Assembly: GCA_027186245.1 (NCBI GenBank)
Contig: CP114487.1
Span: forward strand, 6,443,001 to 6,507,000
Reading direction: 5' to 3'
DNA length: 64,000 nt
Origin: Coriaria nepalensis
Lineage: Eukaryota; Streptophyta; Magnoliopsida; Cucurbitales; Coriariaceae
Below are positions 26,690 through 38,823 of the stretch, piece by piece (within the stretch, counting starts at the first letter, position 1; every line of letters starts with the position of its first letter). The notes beneath the pieces are model-generated. The model had not been told where the DNA came from and made no database searches. It was given only the letters and a program-made list of their open reading frames with translations. A program made the position numbers and the translations under genes.

Positions 26690-28254
26690 GACTGAACCAA
26701 ATGATTATAACGAGGTAATAAAATCATTGGACTGTAAAAAATGACAAGGAATCTTGGATGAGAAAATGAACTCTCTCTTGTTCAATGATACATGGAAACT
26801 TGTCTCTCAATTGAATAAATAATGTCTAATCGACTGTAAATAGATTTTCAAGGTAAAAGAATGTACACTCTTAAATCATCTCAGATTTAAGGTTTGATTA
26901 GTTGTTAAGGGGTTCACACAAAGGGAAATGGTAGATTTTAATAAAATTTTCTCTCTTGTAGTTAAGTTTTAAGACTATAAGAATCATATTAGCTACTGTT
27001 GCATATTATAATCTTGAACTTGAGTAAATGGATATTAAAACAGTTTTTTGCATACTAAGTTAGACGAGATTATATAGATGAAACAACCCCTATATATATT
27101 AATAGAGAATATCATACTAATGTGTGTTTGTTAAATAAATATTTGTATGGTTTGAAATAAGCCGCAAGACAATGGTACTTGAGATTTCATGCTTTTGTAA
27201 TTAAAATAGGTTTTACTATAAGTTCATTTGATGCTTGCTTATATTTATCTTGTGAAAATTATGTTTATATTTATTTACTCATCTAAGTATATGACATGCT
27301 TTTAATAAGTAAGTCTAAGCCTAAAATAAATGAGTTAAAGAAAAAATTAAGTCTTAAATTTTAGATGAAAGACTTATGTGAAGCAAACAGAATTTTAGAT
27401 ATGTAAATAAAAAGAAATAAGAAAACTAATACTTTAAAATTGCATAAAAATTCTTATCTTAAGAAAGTAGCTAAGAAATTTGATGTATTTAGTTGTAAAC
27501 AAGTTAGTTTACCTTTTTCTACTCATTTTTTGATATCTAAAGCACAATGTCCAAAATTTTAAAATAATATTCTTAGAATGGAAAATATTCTTTATTCCAA
27601 TGCAATAGGGTCAGTCATGCATTCCATGGTTAGTATTAGGTCAGATTTGTCCTTTGTTATTTCTTTGTTAAGTTGTTATATGTCAAATTTAGGTTTTGAA
27701 CATTGGAATGCTTTGAAATGGTTGCTTAAATATGTTAGTAGTTCTACTGAGTTAGGATTATGTTTTAAACAATGGACAAAAAAATTTGATCTTGTAGAGT
27801 ATGTAGACTCTAATTTTGCAGATGATGGGGACTCAAGGAAGTCAACTGCATCTTATCAATTTATACTTTGTGGGAATTGTATAAGCTGTAAATCACAGCT
27901 TCAATCGATTGTAGCGTTGTTAAAAACTGAAACATAATATATTGATGTTTCAGATGCATTCAATGAGGTAATTTGGCTACAAGGTTTATTAAGGGAAGTT
28001 AGTTTATTGAATACTAACTATACTGTTTTTTCTAATAGTCAATTTGCCATTCATTTTAGCAAAAATCTTGTGCATCACGAAAGAACAAAACATGTAAATG
28101 TAAAATATCATTATATTCGTGATGAGATTGATAAGAGTATAGTTCGGATTTCCAAGATTCCAATTGAGGAAAATCCTTTTAACATGGGCACAAAAGTTCT
28201 TTTTGCGAATAAGTTTGAGCATTGCTTAGATTTAGTTCATATTGGGTAACCCAA
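26690..28254 (+). pseudogene. degenerate Ty1/copia pol (RT and RNase H)
   Basis: The plus strand carries copia RT/RNase H text in several frames. It starts near 26696 with EPNDYNEVIKS-like sequence and passes through a decayed RT core. The best kept part is 27578-27937: WNALKWLLKYV, then a YVDSNFADDGDSRKST block (compare copia YCDSDYAGD-x-D-x-R-x-ST), then CISCKSQLQSIVAL. The RNase H tail continues at 27938-28249 (NEVIWLQGLLREV, then HFSKNLVHHERTKHVNVKYH). Many stops and frameshifts interrupt it. It is a dead element whose own 3' LTR appears to follow. Confidence 0.85.
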
Positions 28255-28344
28255 CTTAACAAGTGATGATGTAAACCGTGCGGCTTGTAGTATAATAGCA
28301 CTATAATAAAACTAGTCCAAGATTTAACCTCAAGGTAGAGATTA

Positions 28345-28860
28345 TGGTTGAAATTGGGTTGAGGCCCAATCCTGGATTGCCCATGAGACAACCGAATTGT
28401 GGCCCAACCAAGTTAACATGCGCCTCTATCCAATTTCTTATTTGGGTCATGATTTATATTGTTATTACCCGGTCTAATTAAGGTAATTCTCACTTCTCCT
28501 CTTTGGTCTTCTTAGTCGCGATTTGTACGATATCTCTCTCTCGATTTTGCTTTCTTTCTTCTGAATCTATGCGATTTGTGTTGGTTTGAAGTTTCTAATC
28601 CTTTGTCTTATTTGATTTATTTGATTGCATTTTTAATCTTGATAATTGCTTGAAAATTGTGCTTCCTTCTGTGTTCTAGAGATCTATATGATTTTCTAGA
28701 GTTGATGCATTTAGAGATAAATTTGATTTATTGGTTGAGATTTGAGATAAGAGATTTTTGAACAGATTAGGTCTATCACGGTACTATAGTGCTTGTCGGT
28801 CTGAGCTCCAATATTGGCTAAAAACTTAAATCGTTCCGATCGGCGAAGTTTTTTTCGGAT
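28345..28860 (+). mobile_element. probable 3' LTR of the degenerate copia element
   Basis: A polypurine-like AAGGTAGAGATTA at about 28332 precedes TGGTTGAAATTGGGTTGAGG, the usual copia junction AAGGTGGAGATT/TG. The right end is not clear. The text up to about 28860 has LTR-like features (a CTCTCTCTCG leader and a GGTCTGAGCTCC stretch). No matching 5' LTR was found upstream of 26690. Confidence 0.5.
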
Positions 28861-29689
28861 CTAACTTTGTTTTTCATTCGTTTATAATTCTTTGTCATTC
28901 TTATATAATTTTGTGTTTAAAGGGGTACTTAATAATGTATATTTCAATTTATGATTCTTTAATTTATATTCAGATTCTATATACATGTAGACAATATTAT
29001 ATAAATGATTGATATTCAGATTAATCAAAATAAAACGGTGCATTAAGTCAAATTTGAGCCGAGGAGTTCTTTACATTCCATGGAATTCAAATAGTGATTT
29101 TCATTGCTCCGTACATTTGAAATTTACTTGGATGACCAATAAAGTTACCTAAAACCTCATCTCCATTCAAAACCATTACAACGAAGCTTAACAAGACAAC
29201 AATGAGGAAAATCCATAAAAATCCAAATGAAGATTAAACGGAAGATGATGTCCTAAATGCAATACAATCACAAATAGCAGACCTTAAGCATACCCAACAA
29301 CCAAATTGAGCTACTAAGAGTAGATATATTTGGTGTAGTGTAGATTTATTCGGAGAGAGAGAGACATAGATAGAGAAAGTGGAACTCACCCACAGATGCA
29401 AAACTAGAGTTAGCTGGAGAGCGATACTAGCAAGACGGAGCGCCATGGCCGGTGATGATGTAGAGAGACCGATAGCTCGTCGATGGCAAGAGACGAGCGG
29501 TGCGTTGAGGAGAACGACGATCAGAAGAGTAATGAAAATTCTTACTTTTTTCTCTTCCTTTTCTTTTTTTTTTGGTAAATGAATCAGCATACTTATTGAC
29601 GTGAAAAACTTACCAGCTTAACACTTTGGTCTAAATTCGGTTTCACTTTGGGTCATATAACATTTCTCTACAATAATAAGTTTATCAAC
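28861..29689. other. intergenic, with a doubtful small minus-strand ORF
   Basis: Minus-strand ATG at 29445 opens MALRLASIALQLTLVLHLW followed by a good donor (GTGAGTTCC near 29390). This could be a signal-peptide exon of a small gene, but I could not find convincing following exons or recognise a family. Confidence 0.25.
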
Positions 29690-29798
29690 TCGTGAGTCAA
29701 CAAAAAACCAAACAACCAGCGACACCTCGTGAGTCAACAAAAAACCAAACAACCAGCGACACCTCGTGAGTCAACATAAAACCAAACAACCAGCGACT
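29690..29798. repeat. three tandem copies of a 37-bp unit
   Basis: The unit starts CTCGTGAGTCAACA and ends ACCAGCGACAC. It occurs three times in a row; copies 1 and 2 are identical and copy 3 has a single A-to-T change (CAACATAAAACC). Confidence 0.9.
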
Positions 29799-30138
29799 AT
29801 GCGAGCAAAAAAGAGTGCACGCATAAGTCATAACAACAACAACAACAAAGATGGAAGAAGTGTGCGGGGCCCGCAACTCCATGTGACTGGATTCTTCATT
29901 CTTACGGGCCCCACTACCCATTACTAGTGCTGTATATTCGCTTTCTGCTTAACCCAAGCCTAATTATTTTTGCTAATAATTAATTACTTATTTTTAAAAT
30001 TAAAAATTAAAAAAAAAAGATTGCAGTACCATATTTGCTCTGCTCTGGTGTTTCCTTTATTTGTTTTTTTCTGGGAATTTGAAATTTAAAATAGAACTAT
30101 AAAAGTAATTGGTGGGAAAAGAAAACGGTAAAAAACTA

Positions 30139-30183
30139 TAAAAATAAAAATAAAAATAAAAATAAAAATAAAAATAAAAATAA
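30139..30183. repeat. (AAAAAT)n microsatellite
   Basis: About seven units of a hexanucleotide A-rich repeat, just upstream of the presumed leader of the next gene. Confidence 0.85.
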
Positions 30184-30565
30184 GAGAAGAGGAGTATTTT
30201 TACTGTGTGAGAGCAAAACCAGAAAGGCAAAAACCCCTCACTACATTTGCTTAGAGGAGGAGGAGTGAGAAAGTGTGAAAGAAAAAACTGGCTGTAGGTC
30301 ATCTTCTTCTTCATCATAGTCTCTCTCTGAGCTTGAAAGCTTCCGAAGCAAGTAATCAGCTTTTTTCTATCTCGCACTCTTTTTGAAGCAAGTAAGTAGA
30401 TCTCGTCTCTCACTCACCGTCTCTCTCCTCATTGCCGTTTTTCAGTTAAGACCTTCTTCAGCAGAGTGAACAAATTCCACTTCACAGGATTTTGATTTCT
30501 TTTTATTTTCCTCCTTTTTTGTTCTTCATTCGAAGATTTACTCTGAGAGTATCTGAGATTTTGAA

Positions 30566-30580
30566 ATGGTGAGCAGGTGA
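30566..30580 (+). promoter_or_regulatory. short uORF in the 5' leader
   Basis: ATGGTGAGCAGGTGA encodes four codons and a stop, about 100 nt before the leader splice donor. A second ATG at 30631 runs out of frame through the splice junction and ends just past the main ATG, so it overlaps the main start. Both could lower initiation at 30842. The effect is inference. Confidence 0.5.
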
Positions 30581-30599
30581 AAGTCCAATTATAGTGGTG

Positions 30600-30656
30600 G
30601 CACTTTGTTTACTGAAGGATTGGGATAGAAATGTCCTTCGCTGGGTTCGAGAGGAG
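30600..30656 (+). pseudogene. frameshifted remnant of the original N-terminal exon
   Basis: Upstream of the donor at 30657, two frames together read FTEGL (30608-30622) and then, one base later, DRNVLRWVREE (30624-30656). The second part joins in phase to KEMSSS at the next exon (30836). This resembles the family N-terminus as I recall it (MFTEGLD...LRWVRE). Here the initiator position is TTG (30605-30607) and there is an extra G within 30622-30624. As a result the first in-frame ATG is at 30842. It could also be a sequencing or assembly error. Confidence 0.55.
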
Positions 30657-30841
30657 GTCAATGACCTCCTACTCTATTTTCCTCTTCAAAGTTGATTTTG
30701 AATTTTTCATTACTTCTTAAGTGAATTTTGCTTTGTTGCATTAGGATCTGGAATTTCTTTTTTATTCCTCATGAATATGCTCTTGGCATTTGGTTTATCT
30801 CAATTATTGATTCTGTAATTTTATTCAATGTGCAGAAGGAA

Positions 30842-33800
30842 ATGTCATCTTCCACTTCAAATTTAAGTTACCGAACTGATCCACTGGCCACCCTCCGATC
30901 TGGCGTTAGGGATTGTGGGCTGCCTCCCCCATCAAAATTCAGAAGTGGCCACTTGCCGGTAAATGCCATTCCGGTTTCAAGAACCATTGAGGATGGTGGC
31001 GCCTCTGCCTCTGAGAATGATATGAGCACTGATTCAGAAGATGATGTTTATGGAGGCAGATATTCGTTGGACTCTTCTCCACAAGACGGTAGGGCTCTCC
31101 CTCAATCCACTCGTCGTTATGAAAATCCATCCCAACTAAGAAGACCTTATGGAAATGATCCTATGTACTCTGATAACGTTAGTTCTTCAAGGGAAACACT
31201 GGTAGGAGGCAGAAATGAAAATGTGGGTGAGAGGTTGGTGAATAAGAATAATGGGAGGTTTTCTATTGGCCAGAGTGGTTTTACGGTAACTGAGGATGAG
31301 TCCTCAGATTCTGCTGCAAGTTCTGAATTCTCTACTACACAAATGGGAAGCATAAATGGCGCTGTGAATAGGAATAGAGCTTCTCTTGTCTCAGAGGGAT
31401 ATGTATCGAGTGTGCCCTCTCGTTTGAATGTTGATAGTGCTGCTGAAAAGGTCTCTGAGAATAAATAGTCCTATTAACGTATTTAGTTTGAAATAAAAAT
31501 GTGTGAACTGATTCGTTTGGGATTTCATTTAACCTCTGCATTGTGGTCCTGTTTTGATATTTAGTAATAATGAGTATGATTTTGCAGGATTTGGATCAAA
31601 GAAACCCGCAGAATGAGAGATTAACTGATGATGACGAAGATATCGCCAGTGCACCTCCATTTTGTGGTTCTGTCCCAGAAATTAAATCAAGTGCTGAGAA
31701 AAGTCATGGATGTAGGGTAAATGGTACACAGTGCAATGTAGATTCACCTGAACGCAAAACTATGTCTGGAGTGAAGCCACAGTATAATGGAAACAAAAAC
31801 TCTGACCACTTCGTAAGGTCTGTATAATGTCTTATTTTTAGTAATTGTTTTCCCTTAGGAATATATGGAATGAACCTTTTTTTTTTTCTGGCAAGTAGTT
31901 GGGTTTCTTCGAGCAAAGATACAAAGATAAAAGATTGTGTTTGTATGCTTTACAAGAACATACAATCTTAGTACGTGTTAAAAGTGCAGAAAAAATACCA
32001 TCTCATTTATGCTTTATTCATCGTTCTGTTTGCAGAAAGGCTGCTTCAGAAGGTGCTTCTTCTGGTCTGGCTCGCCTTCCAACATATCATGCAAGGTGTG
32101 ATAAGCCAAACTCCTTTGATTTTAGAAATTATCTACTGTAGGAGCTATATACACTCGATAGCATAACATCGTTGATGGGCCCACTGCTATAGAAACAGTT
32201 CAAGTGCTCAACTCCCATTTGATTTTTACATCATGTGGCAGTGCCATGTGGTATGGTAGTTTCATAGGATAATTTCTCCAATGGTTGGTCACACTGATGA
32301 CCTGATCGGTCATTGCTCCTTTTTTTCTCCTTTTCTTTTCTTTTCTTTTAATCTTTTCCTTGACGTATCAATTAACTTGCTCATCTTAATTTGAACTACT
32401 TTTCAGTGCTCTAGGCCCATGGCATGCTGTCATAGCATATGATGCGTGTGTGCGCCTTTGCCTTCATGCTTGGGCAATGGAATGCATGGAAGCTCCCATG
32501 TTTCTGGAAAATGAATGTGCAGTGTTACGAGATGCATTTGCGTGAGTTCAATTTTTTTCCCTAGCCTCATTTCAATATTTTTTTTTTCTCGTGACTTTTT
32601 TAATGGAAATGAGAGAGATTAACTTGAGAAAGTAGAATGCATCTCAACTTTACATATCATCTATTTGTGCAGCTAACTTTTCTTAAAATCTTCAACTTAA
32701 ATTGTAGTTTGCGGCAAGTACTTTTACAATCTGAGGATGAACTTATGGTGAAACGAACTTCCGAACTTGCAACTGAGGGAGGTGCCCCAAAGCCAAAGAA
32801 AATGATTGGCAAGATGAAGGTTCAAGGTAACTATTCACCCCATATTTGAGAATTCTACTGTGAAATGGCTTGAAGATGTGGCTGCCCTGAATGTTTCTTA
32901 TTTGTGCAGTTCGCAAAGTGAAGATGGGTCTGGAGCCACCAACTGGCTGCAATATTTTGGCTTTAAGACCACCAGTAGTCACGATGGATTCAATCAAGTA
33001 TCGCTTCTCTAGCTTTCAGTCAGCAGTAGTTTCTGGATGGCAGGCTTTTCGAAAAATCCATGTTTCGCCTCGAAGGCCTGCAAGCCGTTCATTTTCTAGA
33101 CAGAGCATGGCATATGTGCATGCAAGCACCCAATACATAAAGCAGGTTTCAGGGCTCTTGAAAGCCAGTGTAACAACGTTACGCAATAGTTCATCATCAT
33201 ATGAAATGGTGCAAGGTACAATAATAATGTGGGCATCATAATATTTTTGAAATCTTAGCTCATATATTAAAACTTGCACTGTTGGGGTAGTTGTTGAAAC
33301 TCCTTTTAGGGTGTAAGCTCCAGTTTGGGTCTTCAGAACTACAACTTGTTTTTCCCATTTGGTTTTACTGTATAGAATCTTACCTGGTGTATTATTTTTC
33401 ATTCATTATCAGAAACGTACTCATGTTTGTTAAGACTGAAAAGTGCAACTGAGGAAGATGCTGTGAAAATGCAAGCTGGATCCGGGGAAACTCATCTTTT
33501 GTGTGTAACACTATCTCTGACAATTAACTTTGTATCTGCTCTGAAAAATGCTCTGACACGTGTCAACTTTACAGCCTTCCAGATGGACTTGGGGATGATT
33601 TGATAATAGAAGTCCATGATTCTAAAGGGAAGCATTTTGGCCGAGTTCTTGTCCAAGTGGCTACTATTGCTGATAACTCAGTAATACTGTTTACTTTCTT
33701 TCTTTTAAATCCTGAGAGTGACCCTATTGCAATCTGGCTGTGATCACTTTTGTGATAGAGGATTCACACTGAGGTTGAACGCAGGCTGACAAGCTACGGT

Positions 33801-36800
33801 GGTGGTCTATTTACCAAGAACCAGAACACGAGCTTGTAGGAAAGTTACAACTGTATATAACTTACTCGTCAACTTCAGATGATAATAGTCATCCTAAGGT
33901 GTGATATTTTATTTTTCGTTAGTCTTAGCTTATGCAAACGTGATACTTCCTTGTTAACTTTTTCTATCATCTCATTATCTTTGTTATGGTTCTAGTGTGG
34001 CTCTGTCGCAGAAACTGTTGTATATGACTTAGTCATGGAGGTTGCTATGAAGCTTCAACATTTTCAACAGAGGAATCTGTTGTTACATGGCCCATGGAAG
34101 TGGCTCTTAACTGAGTTTGCATCCTATTATGGCGTATCAGACATATACACGAAGTTGAGGTAGTGAAACTTTTGTAGTTACTGCTAATTCAGTATACGTG
34201 ACTAACTTATTTTGTATACTTATATAATCTTCCTGCTCTCTTTGGTCAATTCCTGGATTATTCCTGACTATCTCATCTTAAACAGATATCTATCTTATGT
34301 TATGGATGTGGCTACACCAACAGAAGATTGCCTCACATTGGTGCATGACTTGCTCATGCCTGTTGTTATGAATGGTCATAGCAAGGCCACGTTGAGTCAT
34401 CAAGAGGTACAAATCAGACTTTCTTAAAAACAAAACAAAAACAAAAACAAAAACCACTCAATTTCTTCTGTCGTGTCTACGAACACATTAATTGTAATCT
34501 AATTGCTTGTCATCAGAACCGAATCTTGGGAGAAACCAAGGATCAAATTGACCAGATACTGGCCCTGGTCTTTGAGAATTATAAGTCGCTTGATGAGTTG
34601 TCTCTCTCTGGCATTATGGAAGTCCACAGGCACGCAACTGGGCTCCCAGCTCCTGCTCTAGAACCTGCTGTTAAACTATATACACTTCTTCATGATATTT
34701 TATCTCCAGAGGCTCAGACTGCCCTGTGCCATCATTTTCAGGTTTCAGAAATTGTCATTTCTAACAGGGATGTAATGTCAAATTGAAAGTTTGATACCTC
34801 TTTTTCAAAGTTCTGGTATATTTCCAGGTTGCTGTGAAAAAAAGATCAAGGAGGCACTTGGCTGAGACTGATGAATATGTTGCTAGTACTAATAATGAAG
34901 GCAGTTTGATGGATACTGTTTCCGTGTCTGCATCTTACCAGAAGATGAAATCAGTGTGCATGAACGTTAGGGATGAAATTTTTACTGATATTGAGATCCA
35001 TAATCAACATATACTTCCCAGGTATCTTTATTTCAGAAATTGATGTATCACAACATAATTCTTTTTGCTCAAAGATTTGTGTATCTGTTTCATGTCAGAA
35101 AAGTTACTGACATTTCAGCTTTTCTTTTCCAGCTTTATAGACCTACCAAATATATCTTCATCCATATATAGCATAGAGTTTAGCAGTAGATTGCGCGCTT
35201 TCCTCATAGCTTGCCCTCCACCTGGCCCTTCACCTCCTGTAGCGGAACTCGTCATTGCAACAGCTGATTTTCAGAGGGATCTTGCTCGTTGGAATATCAG
35301 GTTTATGTTGTTTTCTCGAACTATGGTTTCCACCTTTATGATAGAACTTTTCATTACTTAATGTATTTGTGCTTCTTTTTCTTCAGTCCTGTCAAAGGTG
35401 GTGTCGATGCGAAAGAATTATTTCACCTGTATATTCTAGTGTGGATCCAAGATAAGCGCCTTTCATTGCTTGAATCATGCAGATTGGATAAGGTAATTGG
35501 ATCAATTACTGGTATTTCAATGTATCACTTGGGTAACCACAACAAATTCCTACCTTTAAATCTGTAAAAGGAAAGAGAAGCAGGCTATATCTTCTCTTAT
35601 GAACATTGTTTTTTTGTTTTTTTGTTTTTTTTTTCTGGCTCCTTCTCATGATCTATAGAAAAATTCTTTAATAGCAAGGCCATACAAATTAGATGGATTT
35701 TTATCATTGATGTCTTACTTTTATGATGCCACTCGGCCCCGGTTCGACAAAGTTTGGATTGGTAGGTAAGTGGAGGATGTAGACGGAGGGGTAGGTCATT
35801 GTAAATGTGGATGAAAGTGGTAAAGGAAAATATCCTAGATCTTGGATTAGGTGATGATAATATGTGGGAAGATCGTATAACTTGGAGAATAAATATCCGT
35901 ATAGCCGACCTCAAAAATAACGGAATGGGCTATGATGATGATGATGTCTTACTTTTATGATATTTTGAGGAAATTCCTAATTGTGAAAAACTGTTTTCTA
36001 TCTCGAGTTGTATTTTATTCTTAGGGCATCTATGCTGCAAAATATTTCTGTCTGACAAACAATGCATTTGCAGGTAAAATGGCTGGGAGTAAGAACACAA
36101 CATTCTACGACACCTTTTGTGGATGACATGTATGACCGGCTGAAGGAAACGTTGAGTGATTATGAAATTATCATTTGCCGTTGGCCAGAATACACTTTTG
36201 TCCTGGAGCAAGTATGTTGAGATAGCTCTAAACTTTTATTTTATTTATTTAATTTTATGGCCATAATGTTGAGTGAGAGTTGGAAGGATACTGAAAGTAT
36301 TTTATAATACTTGCAACTTTTTCTCCTTCTTTGTAAAAGGCTATTGCAGATGTGGAAAAGGCCATAGTGGAAGCTCTGGACAAACAATATGCTGATGTGT
36401 TGACACCATTGAAAGATAATCTAGCACCTAAAAAGTTTGGGCTGAAGTATGTTCAGAAACTTACCAAGCGATCTGTAACCTCTTATACAGTTCCTGACGA
36501 GGTAAGTTTGTACTTATCTTATGATCTCAAGTGCTCCTATTTAGATGCACATTCCTATCTAAAATACTCAGTATATATTTTCAGGTGGGAATATTATTAA
36601 ACTCCATGAAGAGGATGCTAGATGTCCTCAGGCCCAAGATTGAAGTTCAGTTCAGGTCATGGGGCTTGTGTATCCCTGAAGGCGGAAATATTATTCCTGG
36701 GGAGCGGCTCAGTGAAGTGACAGTGATGCTAAGAGCTAAGTTCAGAAATTACGTACAAGCCATTGTGGAAAAGCTTGCAGAAAATGTGGGTTTATTCCAA

Positions 36801-37676
36801 TGAGTGATTCTTTATCTTTCTTACTAGTCGGTACTTGTTAGAAGATGTCATGCCGTAAGAATAAAATGATATTTAGATTAACTAGCTGAACATAAACAAG
36901 GATCTATAGTTCGCATCTGATTCTATTATTGTATGTCATTGATTTTTGAAATTGTCTTTTTTGTTACAGGCACGGTTACAAAATGCTACAAAACTGAAGA
37001 AGATTCTCCAGGATTCAAGAGAAACTGTAGGGGAATCTGACATAAGAGGTAGAATGCAGGCGTTGAAAGACCAGCTGACAAGCACAATAAACCACCTTCA
37101 CACAATTTTTGAGAATCATGTCTTCATTGTAATCTGCCGAGGTTTCTGGGACCGGATGGGACGGGTATGTTATACCTAATAATTACCTTTTCTGCCATTG
37201 CAGACCATTATTGTCTTACATGTGGTGTGGTTTTTCATGTGTTCACAGGACGTTCTTAGCTTCTTGGAGAATAGGAAAGAGAACAGATCTTGGTACAAAG
37301 GATCAAGAGTTGCTGTTTCTGTAAGTACCTCTTTTTAAATATCGCCTTGATCAGCATTTAAAGATATAAATAACTCACATTTTACCACTTAATCGGATTA
37401 GGTTTACCAATGATGTAAATGAGCTGAGGTTATTAGTAACCTCTCGAAATCCCATTTCCTTATCCTGTCCAAGTGTGATTGCAGTTTCTGAAATGCTTTC
37501 ATATCTTCAATTTTTTGTAGATTCTGGATGATATATTTGCCTCTCAGATGCAGCAGCTGCTCGGAAATTCTCTACAGGAGAAAGACCTGGACCCGCCTGC
37601 ATCTATCGTGGAAGTACGGTCGATGCTTTGCAAGGATGCTTCCTCTAACCATAAAGACAGCACCTACTACTTCTAG
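30842..37676 (+). CDS. large plant protein of unknown function, 21 coding exons, 1222 aa
   Basis: Exons: 30842-31450, 31588-31817, 32036-32095, 32407-32541, 32708-32826, 32910-33215, 33413-33500, 33575-33680, 33785-33898, 33996-34159, 34286-34406, 34517-34741, 34828-35021, 35133-35300, 35387-35492, 36074-36211, 36340-36501, 36585-36785, 36970-37164, 37249-37320 and 37521-37676. All are GT-AG and all phases join, giving 1222 residues. The N-terminal 300 residues are Ser/Asp-rich and probably disordered. Residues 514-590 look like a C2-type beta domain (LIIEVHDSKGKHFG, then LRWWSIYQEPEHELVGKLQL). The rest is helical and ends SILDDIFASQMQQLLG. From memory it matches the plant family of Arabidopsis At4g24610/At5g65440, whose biochemical role I do not know. 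A 5' UTR exon ends at 30656. The family's usual extra N-terminus seems frameshifted there (see findings). The intron 35493-36073 holds an RTE insertion. Confidence 0.88.
35709..35961 (+). mobile_element. 5'-truncated RTE-type non-LTR element with 19-bp target duplication
   Basis: GATGTCTTACTTTTATGAT occurs at 35709-35727 and again at 35943-35961, a perfect 19-bp target-site duplication. Between them lies the 3' end of an RTE-like retrotransposon: the tail reads a W-x-RI-x-I-x-I-x-AD-type peptide followed by a GATGATGATGATG trinucleotide tail. These are RTE hallmarks (EWRRRIHVADP-like C-terminus and trinucleotide 3' end). It lies in sense orientation in the 35493-36073 intron and affects no exon or splice site. 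Confidence 0.85.
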
Positions 37677-38510
37677 CCAGGCTTAGGGAATGTATATATG
37701 ACCAGCTACAAGGAAGAGGAGAAAATGGGGTGATGATATAGATTAAAATCTCAGATATTCTTTCTTAGCAAAGCTAATTTTATAGATGGAGCAAGTTACT
37801 CATCTGCTCCAAAATCACCTCTTTTATTTTTAACTTTTACAGTTTTGCCGGCATCAAATTTATACGGACACATTATTTTCTCCTTTATATAATATCAGGT
37901 ATAGATGCAAAGTCTAGATTTGTGTTACGGTTTAACTAATCGGAAGCTGAGGTACTAACATTCCATTAGATAAAAGTTGCATAAAAAGTGGGTAAAAACC
38001 TAATTTTCAGAAGTTAGTAGCATGTGTCAGAGCGTTTGTGTTTAGTGAAAGGGTAAATTAGAATGCAATCTTTATTATTTAAAAAAAAAAAAAAAAAAAC
38101 TAAAATAAGCCGCCGTCTTTGTTTGAAAAAAATTGTGGTTTAACTTTAAAATTTCATATAAATTAATGATTACTTTTTAAAATATTTTAAAATTATAATA
38201 AATATTCAAAAATTATAATTAAATTATAATTAAATTTAATATTTTTATAATAATAATGAATACTCAATAATTTGGATTGACTCGATTGGTTTCCCACGAA
38301 GAAATTAGACTGATTAGATCGATATTTTTTTTCGAGCAACCTAAATGACTCGATCGGTTTTTTACAAAGACTGAATTAGTTTAATAGGTCTATTCACGAG
38401 AAATTAGATTTTGAGTTTTCATTTTTTCAAAAGAAATTGGATTAATTTTTATTTATTTTTTTCAAGAAATCAGATTTTTTGTTTTGTTTTTTGGTATGGT
38501 TTTTTGTGGC
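37677..38510. other. 3' flank of the large gene, AT-rich intergenic
   Basis: The presumed 3' UTR to about 37900 is followed by AT-rich DNA with a poly-A run near 38081. No gene was seen. Confidence 0.5.
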
Positions 38511-38799
38511 CCTTATAGATGACAAAATTAGGGATAGGGGTATAACATGGTTTGGTCATATACATAGGAGACCAAATATGGCTCAAATTCAATAAAGTTG
38601 AGATTGGCAGATAAGTGAAAGGCGTAGACGGAGATATAGGTCATTGAAAACTTAAATGAAGATGGTGAAAGAAGATATCCTAGATTTTTTTATGAGGTGA
38701 AATATGTGGGAAGATCACACAACTTGGAGAACTAATATCCGTATAGCCGACTCCGAAAATAACGAAAATGAGTTTTGATGATGATGGTGGTGGTGGTGC
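38511..38799 (+). mobile_element. second 5'-truncated RTE-type element
   Basis: It is homologous to the 35.7-35.94 kb copy (shared AATATGTGGGAAGATC, then TATCCGTATAGCCGAC, then a GATGATGATGGTGG tail) but longer. It starts with text reading KIRDRGITWFGHIHRRP, the RTE GH-x-x-RRP block near the RT C-terminus. TTTGTGGC at 38503-38510 and 38800-38807 is a possible 8-bp target duplication. In-frame stops show it is dead. Its 3' end lies about 20 bp from the viral inverted repeat. Confidence 0.75.
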
Positions 38800-38823
38800 T
38801 TTGTGGCGAGAGTCGAAATGAGT

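Noticed and set aside
29234..29590. 118-codon minus-strand open frame with a hydrophobic part
   Set aside because: No family match, and the only plausible gene start (29445) lacks supported downstream exons.
30057..30413. 118-codon minus-strand open frame
   Set aside because: Largely made by the (AAAAAT)n repeat read as FYFYFY; it lies in the promoter/leader of the plus-strand gene.
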